A stretch of DNA of 64,000 nt from Megaustenia siamemsis (taxonomy: Eukaryota > Mollusca > Gastropoda > Stylommatophora > Ariophantidae), in assembly GCA_032433765.1 (NCBI GenBank), contig JAVIAB010000159.1:558001-622000 (forward strand), given 5' to 3'. Positions 58,101-64,000 of the stretch are shown here, one piece after another (the first letter of the stretch is position 1; every line of letters starts with the position of its first letter). The position numbers and the translations under genes were made by a program. The notes under the pieces were generated by a model that had not been told where the DNA came from, made no database searches, and saw only the letters and a program-made list of their open reading frames with translations.

Positions 58101-58332
58101 AATGAAGTCTAGACAGTCATAATTGTGGACATGCAATGAATTAAGTCTAGACAGTCATAATTGTGGACATGCAATGAATGAAGTCTAGACAGTCATAATT
58201 GTGGACATGTAATGAATGAAGTCTAGACAGTCATAATTGTGGACATGTAATGAATGAAGTCTAGACAGTCATCATTGTGAACATGTCATGAATGACGTCT
58301 AGACAGTCATCATTTGTGGACATGTAATAAAT
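55196..58332. repeat. Minisatellite E variant block (38-bp, GTCTAGACA type)
   Basis: Long array of GTCATAATTGTGGACATG plus TAATGAATGAAGTCTAGACA. The part at 55370-56290 has a higher-order pattern: a unit with an extra TATATG (GGACATGTATATGTAATG) alternates with ATATAATGAAAGAAACC units. Ends in the LINE target duplication AATAAAT (58326-58332). Confidence 0.92.
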
Positions 58333-58809
58333 AAAAAGTTGTGGAAATCAAAACTCATTAGCACAAACACAAAACTTTGGCTATTCAAATCAAATGTACT
58401 ATCAACCCTTACGTATGCGTGTGAAAGCTGGAAAACAACAAGAGATATAGAAACAAAGTTGAACGCATTCGAAAATAAATGTCTAAGGAAAATACTTGGT
58501 ATAGAATGGAACGAATTCAAAACAAACGAGGAAATTAGAGAAATCGCCAATCAACCACTAATATCTTCAGTAATAAAGAAAAGACGATGGTCATACGTTG
58601 GACATGTGATGAGAAGAGATAATAATCGAATAGCAAAGCAAGCCCTCATATGGGAAACAACAGGTAAAAGAAAAAGAGGAAGACCCAGGGAGACACTGAG
58701 AAGAACATTGATGAGAGAGGCAAGAGCAGCAGGAATCGGCTCCCTCAATGAGATAGAACTGCTTGCACAGAACAGAGACAGATGGCGAGATTTGATAAAA
58801 TATCTTTAA
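58333..58809 (+). pseudogene. LINE C-terminal fragment
   Basis: Open frame equal to roughly residues 784-939 of the family-1 protein: the post-RT region ending DRWRDLIKYL. One substitution (Arg to Trp) is visible near its start. No RT core. The ATG-less start sits at the truncation point. Confidence 0.88.
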
Positions 58810-58906
58810 AAGAAAACTGCTAGAACAAAAATTCATATAGGAGAAGGTGTATCTTGGTCTACGCCCTATGGGCCGGTTACGGCTCGAAAGGTCAATAGAT
58901 AGATAG
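58333..58906 (+). mobile_element. LINE family 1, 5'-truncated copy (plus strand)
   Basis: About 570 bp of the 3' end, with the (ATAG)n tail at about 58894-58906. Flanked by a short duplication AATAAAT at 58326-58332 and 58907-58913 inside minisatellite E. Confidence 0.9.
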
Positions 58907-59175
58907 AATAAATGAAACCTAGACAGTTATCACTTGTGGACATGTAATGAATGAAACCTAGACAGTTATCACTTGTGGACATGTAATGAATGAAACCTAG
59001 ACAGTCGTCATTTGTAGATATGTATTGAATGAAGTCTACACAGTCATCATGGTGCACATGTAATGAATGAAGTCTACACAGTCATCATGGTGCACATGTA
59101 ATGAATGAAGTCTACACAGTCATCATGGTGCACATGTAATGAATGAAGTCTAGACAGTCACCATTCTTGTCATTA
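58907..59175. repeat. Minisatellite E, distal remainder
   Basis: Seven or so 38-bp units (GAAACCTAGACAGTTATCAC and GTCTACACAGTCATCATGG types) between the LINE and unique DNA. The array ends at about 59175. Confidence 0.9.
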
Positions 59176-59420
59176 ACGAGTCAGGAAACAGCTGGTACAT
59201 ATTGTGTGATGTGTAGATGATTTGATTAAATGGAGACATAAACCTGCAGTTGAAATATCAGAAAGATGAACGGACTGATGTTGTTGGAATCAATACCAGA
59301 GTCAAACAATAAAATATTGATGCTGGCAGTTGGGGACAACGCGATCATCGACACCACTTGAACGATGATTAAAACAGCGATTTCATTCTTTTCTTTACCA
59401 ATGAGATCATCTATTTAGAC
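59176..59420. other. 3' flank of the GPCR gene
   Basis: Unique DNA with AATAAA as TTTATT-type sequence not obvious; no other feature seen. Confidence 0.3.
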
Positions 59421-60446
59421 CTATTTCCAACTTGCTGTGCTGAAAAATAAGGAGAACAGCTCGCTATATGTCCGTCGGTACTTGGAGCTCATCTTGTAGT
59501 AGAGGAAGATGTTGACGCTGGAGTTGATGACCTCTAGCAGCATGGCCAGCGACCACAAACTGTGGTACAGGTTGTAATGTTTGCCTGTCACTGAGAACTC
59601 TGGAATTAAAAACATCGTGATGCATAAGAGAACAGCCGGCGTGTAGCACACCACTAGGATACCAGCGATCAACACAACCAACGTTATGGTAGCTCTGTCA
59701 CGTTTAGACATAGATCTGGCCTTCTCTTGATCAGCTTGCGCTTTTTTCCTCCAGGCGTTTTTCTGTCCCAGTTTGTAGATTAAAATCAAGGTGAAGGTTA
59801 GAACACTCAAGAAGCCAAACAGTGTTACCAAAGCATGCGTGAAATATATCACGGCTTCCCATGCAGCATAGTCGCCAGTAAATGCTAGACAAATAAGAGT
59901 TCTATTGGAGCCATGGTCAAACTTCCACTTGTAGTACAGCGTGAAGAATAGAGGCGAGCCTGTTGTTATAGTAAACGTGTAAATAGCGATGATAACTGTA
60001 GCTGTTATTTTAGGAGTGATCAATCGTTTGATGTGTAGAGGAAAAACAACACACAGACATCTCTCCGCGGTGATAAAGGCTGTTATCATGCACGTAATTT
60101 GAGCAAATATTTCCCGAGGCACCGCGGAAGTCAGGAACTGAACATCGGTGTAGACAATCGGTAAATTTAAGTTCACGAAGAATGGGTTAACAAACAAGTT
60201 ATAAAATTGTTGGAAAACTAAACTACATAGATCAGAGACGGCGAGAGAGAAGAAGCTAATGTTGGTTGTTGTGTCCAGACCTTGTCTATAATAAACGGCC
60301 ATGTTGATGACGTTCGCCACAGACCCGAACAAACATCCAGCACCACTAAGTATAACCAGGTTTAGAACTAAAATGATCTCTCTCTGGTCGTCGTTTATCA
60401 TCTGAACCGTCAAATGGAAAGGCTTGTTGACAGTCTCGTTCAACAT
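59421..60446 (-). CDS. Class A GPCR, molluscan chemosensory-receptor type
   Basis: A 341-residue intronless frame from ATG at 60446, full length for the family. Seven hydrophobic segments are present. TM1 has the GSVANVINM (GxxxN) motif. TM2 has LAVSD, the sodium-site aspartate. TM3 ends in a DRY-like AERCLCVVFPLHI. There is a long TM5 and basic loop 3 (KKAQADQEKARSMSKRDR). TM6 has VCYTPAVL (for CWxP) and TM7 has NSSVNIFLYY (for NPxxY). The N-terminus carries an N-glycosylation site (NET). A cell-surface receptor, probably chemosensory; gastropods have large expanded clades of such single-exon receptors. The ligand is unknown. A peptide-receptor role is the main alternative. It is the only clear host gene in the window. 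Confidence 0.88.
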   Translation of the reverse strand: MLNETVNKPFHLTVQMINDDQREIILVLNLVILSGAGCLFGSVANVINMAVYYRQGLDTTTNISFFSLAVSDLCSLVFQQFYNLFVNPFFVNLNLPIVYTDVQFLTSAVPREIFAQITCMITAFITAERCLCVVFPLHIKRLITPKITATVIIAIYTFTITTGSPLFFTLYYKWKFDHGSNRTLICLAFTGDYAAWEAVIYFTHALVTLFGFLSVLTFTLILIYKLGQKNAWRKKAQADQEKARSMSKRDRATITLVVLIAGILVVCYTPAVLLCITMFLIPEFSVTGKHYNLYHSLWSLAMLLEVINSSVNIFLYYKMSSKYRRTYSELFSLFFSTASWK

Positions 60447-60539
60447 TTCTGAATGTTACCACAGCTACAGCTTGTTAATGCAAATCTTCACTCTACAACT
60501 AACATTTCTAATGTATGGCATATAGCACTAGCAGTTCTC
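60447..60539. promoter_or_regulatory. Upstream region of the GPCR gene
   Basis: Short 5' flank on the minus strand before minisatellite H begins. No clear TATA box; any promoter must lie in or beyond H. Confidence 0.2.
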
Positions 60540-60622
60540 AATGACGCTTCATGTCTGTTCGATATGACACCAGCAGTGAAGGTTTTGCTCACCGACGCTT
60601 TATGCCCGCCCGATATAACACC
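60540..60622. repeat. Minisatellite H (53/54-bp), degenerate left part
   Basis: One to two diverged units (TGACGCTTCATGTCTGTTCG, GACGCTTTATGCCCGCC). Ends in the left target duplication GATATAACACC (60612-60622) of the LINE. Confidence 0.8.
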
Positions 60623-61259
60623 GATAGAACAAAGGTGAGATGCAGAATGGCTCAGGCAAATGCAGCTTTCCAAAAAAATAAGGAAGATACTACGCAATCC
60701 ATTTTGACAACCGGAAACAAAAAAAGAGTTCTTAAATGTTATGTAGAGCCAGTCTCAGCATATGGATGTTAATCATGGACAATAGGACAATAGACAAGAA
60801 AATCACTGGAGTCTGTAGGAATGTGGTTTTACAGAAGAATGTTGAGAATACCATGGACAGCTAGGAAGAGTAATGAAAACGTTCTGAAAGAGAACAAAAC
60901 AAAAAGAGAGCTAATTTCCAATATTGGGAAGAAACAATCAGCATAAAGAGAGCTAATTTCCAATATTAGGAAGAAACAATCAGCATAAAGAGAGCTAATT
61001 TCCAATATTAGGAAGAAACAATCAACATTTTTTGGCCATGTAATGAGAAGTAAAAAAAAACTGGAATATGTTGTGACAACTAGGAAAATTGTGTAACGTA
61101 GAGATAGAGGGAAGTAAAGTGAAAAAATACAAGACAGCTGAAGAGAATGGCCTGGCTGAAAGTCAACAATAGAAATGATGAAAAACTGTCGAGATCGAAA
61201 ATTGTGAAGAGACATGATCACCTACGCCAGCAGGCATTGTACTTAATGATGATGATGAT
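60623..61259 (+). mobile_element. RTE-type LINE (family 2), 5'-truncated, decayed
   Basis: Relative of 38972-39922. It begins at the equivalent of 'SRIAQAKIAFQK' (here CRMAQANAAFQK), has several stops and frameshifts, and ends in a TGATGATGATGATG tail. Near-match target duplication GATATAACACC / GATATAACCCC (60612-60622, 61260-61270) inside minisatellite H. An internal 42-bp segment is present three times (60902-61027). Confidence 0.85.
60902..61027. repeat. 42-bp triplication inside the LINE
   Basis: Three tandem copies of AAGAGAGCTAATTTCCAATA plus TTGGGAAGAAACAATCAGCAT (14 codons of the LINE frame), a young array seeded in a dead element. Confidence 0.85.
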
Positions 61260-62010
61260 GATATAACCCCAACAGTGCTCACATGTGCTTTATCAGAAAT
61301 AATGCCAACACTGGCGCTTTATGTCTGCCCGATACAATGCCACCAGTGTTGGCTTTGCTCACTGACGCTTTATGTTAGCCCAATATAACGCCATCAGTGT
61401 TGGCTTTGCTTACTGACGCTTTATGTTAGCCCGATATAACACCAACAGTGGTGACTTTGCTCACTAACGCTTTATGTCTGCCCTATATAACACCAGCAGT
61501 GCTTACTGAAGCTCTATACATGTCCTAAATAATAACAAAAGTGGTGACTTTGATCACTGACGCTTTATGTCTGTCTGATATATAACACCAACAGTGGTGA
61601 CTTTGATCACTGACGCTTTATGTCTGTCTGATATATAACACCAACAGTGGTGACTTTGATCACTGACGCTTTATGTCTGTCTGATATATAACACCAACAG
61701 TGGTGACTTTGATCACTGACGCTTTATGTCTGTCTGATATATAACACCAACAGTGGTGACTTTTGTTCACTGACGCTTTATGTCTGTCTGATATATAACA
61801 CCAACAGTGGTGACTTTTGTTCACTGACGCTTTATGTCTGTCTGATATATAACACCAACAGTGGTGACTTTTGTTCACTGACGCTTTATGTCTGTCTGAT
61901 ATATAACACCAACAGTGGTGACTTTTGTTCACTGACGCTTTATGTCTGTCTGATATATAACACCAACAGTGGTGACTTTTGTTCACTGACGCTTTATGTC
62001 TGTCCACTTA
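61260..62010. repeat. Minisatellite H (53/54-bp)
   Basis: About 14 units of CACTGACGCTTTATGTCTG and ATATAACACCAACAGTGGTG. Proximal units are diverged. Distal units fall into a 53-bp block (TTTGATCACTGA) and a 54-bp block (TTTTGTTCACTGA). The minus-strand 115-codon frame is an artefact of the 54-bp period. Confidence 0.92.
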
Positions 62011-63059
62011 CTAAAAGTAAATGTCATGATACACACGACGGTTATTGAGACGTGACAAACTACTAGTATCGTTATCTCTAATTCTGTCAGTGTGTGGCAC
62101 CAGATGCTACAAATGTGTGGCTCAACATTTCAGCCGCAAGTTATGTTGCTGCTGCATTAAGTGTCCACAAACGAGAGCCTCATATTTCATAAATGTTAAA
62201 TTATTTATGGGGGCGGGGGGAAAGAGAACATAACGGCCATATTTATGTTATTATTTAATTTGGAGGTTCTCAAAATGAGACTGTGGTAATTGTGTAGTCG
62301 CATTGAGACCTGATATGGACAAATTGCGGTCTGAAACTCATTTGTTAACGCTTTCTCCAACAGCTTCTACGTGAAATCCAATATTCGAAACTGCGATAAC
62401 AGAAACAAATTATTGTAAATTATAAATATTTGATACACAAGAAAAAAGCGACCCGCATTCTCCGCCAACTGAGAAAACCACTTATGAACGCTTTGGTTAT
62501 TTCTCTTTCCATTTAATTAAAGTTTCTCCAGCCATGTTTTGTTTTACATTACATCAATTTTACCAAATTTGAACGTTCGTAAACTTCAACAATTTACAAG
62601 CTATAAATTGAATCTGGAAGATTCTTTGCTCACCTGCACCCTAATTACTACAATCAATCTTCAACAACAGGAACAGCCTCCAGACTTGTGCCTGATGTCA
62701 CTCTTGGTGGTGTAAGGAGGCATGGACCAAGACGGCAACGATTTGTTCAGGTGGGCGTGGTTTGAGTGGGCGGATCCATTACTCAAAGTGAGAATATATT
62801 TCGGTAGTGACAACGAGTCTGTGAGCTTACCTGCTGTCAACTCTTGTCTAATTTGTTTTCACAGCCATCATTTGCTACATCAACAAGTAATTCCCGCTTC
62901 GCGACGTTCAGTGCTCGGCCTGACATTAAAGCTGTCGGCTCCCTCTGCACCGAACTTATTTTGCCTATCACTTTTAGATATATCGCATAGATCATTCGTC
63001 ATCGATGTACCATTTATTTTAAGCTGTTCTTAGTGTTGTTTGAAAACAAATATAGCCAT
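62011..63059. other. Unique AT-rich DNA, possible exon at 62722
   Basis: No recognised gene. A plus-strand ATG at 62722 gives MDQDGNDLFR before TTCAG|GTGGGC, a possible short first exon with donor. The continuing 103-codon frame reads like intron or untranslated sequence. I see no partner exon. Confidence 0.25.
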
Positions 63060-63475
63060 GTTATTATTACAGCTATATTGTGTACACATTTATTTAAAGG
63101 CTTAATTTTTACTCAATAATTATTTACCGCTATATTATGTACACATTTTTTGAAAGGCCCCAGTTTACTCAATAATTATTTACCGCTTTATTATGTACAC
63201 ATTTTTTGAAAGATCTCAGTTAACGCAATACTTATTTACCGCTATATTATGTACACGTTTATTGAAAGTCCCCAGTTTACTTAATAAATATTGTTTCGCT
63301 ATATTGTGATCACATTTATTGAAAGTCCCCAGTTTACTTAATAAATATTGTTTCGCTATATTGTGATCACATTTATTGAAAGTCCCCAGTTTACTTAATA
63401 AATATTGTTTCGCTATATTGTGATCACATTTATTGAAAGTCCCAGTTTACTTAATAAATATTGTTTCGCTATATT
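63060..63475. repeat. Minisatellite G (57-bp)
   Basis: About seven units of ATTTATTGAAAGTCCCCAGT and TTCGCTATATTGTGATCACA. The first three are diverged (TTTACCGCTATATTATGTACA). It breaks at the LINE insertion. Confidence 0.9.
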
Positions 63476-64000
63476 GTGAAGAACAGGCTGGGTTTAGAAA
63501 AGGGAGAAGCTGTCTTGACCACATTTTCACTCTACGACTTATATTGGAGGAACACATTGAAAAGCAAAAACCTTTTGTACTTAACTTCATCGACTTCAAA
63601 AAAGCATTTGATAGTATTCATAGAGATTCTTTGTGGAAAATTCTGAAGCAATATGGCTTACCATCAAAAATCATAAATATTATCAAAGACATGTATGATG
63701 GTTACACATGTGCAGTTCGAACAGAGGAAGGACTGAGCGAATGTTTCCCAATAGAAACTGGGGTTAAACAAGGATGTATTTTATCGCCCTTGTTATTTGG
63801 AATTGTTATGGACTTCATAATGAAGAAATGCTGCACTGGTAATAAAGGCATCGAATGGATACAAGGAGACCATTTGGAGGACCTGGACTTTGCTGATGAC
63901 ATAGTTCTCATCAGCAATCAGATAAAAACGATGCAGGAAAACACAAATGAACTATCATCAATAGCCAGCAAAATTGGGCTTGAGGTCAATCATGAAAAGA
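63476..64000 (+). mobile_element. LINE family 1, 5'-truncated copy running off the window
   Basis: Starts within a minisatellite G unit at GTGAAGAACAGGCTGGG. The junction bases GTGA are shared by both sequences. The frame EEQAGFRKGRSC onward is open to the window end, covering RT motifs FIDFKKAFD, GVKQGCILSP and FADDIVLIS. No difference from the consensus protein is seen, so the copy is young. Its 3' end lies outside the window. Confidence 0.9.

Noticed and set aside
61660..62007. 115-codon minus-strand ORF of 18-residue repeats
   Set aside because: By-product of the 54-bp minisatellite H.
62722..63033. 103-codon ORF
   Set aside because: No recognisable domain; composition and the internal donor-like site suggest non-coding sequence beyond the first ten codons.

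Overview
This is nuclear DNA of an animal, most likely a heterobranch gastropod mollusc. The evidence is an intronless class A GPCR of the molluscan chemosensory-receptor type (59421-60446, minus), two families of endonuclease/reverse-transcriptase LINEs, a tRNA-derived SINE, consensus splice sites and AATAAA signals, and very heavy minisatellite content. Nothing here is bacterial. Apart from the GPCR, nearly all coding sequence belongs to mobile elements. The species call is inference.

Region 1 (1-37060): an 11.6-kb unit present three times in direct tandem (644-12268, 12269-23896, 23897-35391), ending in a fourth, partial LINE (35392-37047). Each unit runs: minus-strand LINE, 33-bp minisatellite A (about 3.5 kb), a short unique stretch with a candidate signal-peptide exon, 57-bp minisatellite B, about 0.8 kb of plain sequence, dispersed repeat C, a fold-back inverted repeat, a broken C2H2 zinc-finger relic, and 57-bp minisatellite D. 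The first LINE sits inside A with a 9-bp target duplication. The last sits inside D with a 13-bp duplication. The two middle LINEs have D on one side and A on the other. This is the signature of unequal recombination between two LINE copies.

Region 2 (37061-41425): old LINE debris, a SINE with a perfect 14-bp target duplication, a 5'-truncated RTE-type LINE with an 11-bp target duplication, a 35-bp minisatellite (I) and the start of 38-bp minisatellite E.

Region 3 (41426-53291): the main find, an 11.87-kb element with 4.7-kb terminal inverted repeats. It starts 5'-AGTAGTG, ends CACTACT-3' and is flanked by the 6-bp target duplication ATCATT inside minisatellite E. These termini and the 6-bp duplication are those of Polinton/Maverick elements, but no DNA polymerase B, integrase, ATPase, protease or capsid gene is visible. 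Each inverted repeat carries a Bcl-2-like reading frame (interrupted by one in-frame TGA, with a poly(A) signal), a broken zinc finger, CCAAT/GC-box promoter-like repeats and terminal TATA boxes. The 2.4-kb core carries a PC4-like/AT-hook gene with its own TATA promoter, a two-exon gene of unknown function with a tandemly duplicated splice donor, a small hydrophobic ORF and an acidic ORF that begins inside the right inverted repeat. Parts of this inverted repeat (zinc finger and repeat C) have diverged relatives in every 11.6-kb unit of region 1.

Region 4 (53292-64000): 38/41-bp minisatellite E (about 5 kb) interrupted by a 5'-truncated LINE, the chemosensory GPCR, a 53/54-bp minisatellite (H) split by an RTE-type LINE, about 1 kb of unique AT-rich DNA, a 57-bp minisatellite (G), and another 5'-truncated LINE running off the window.
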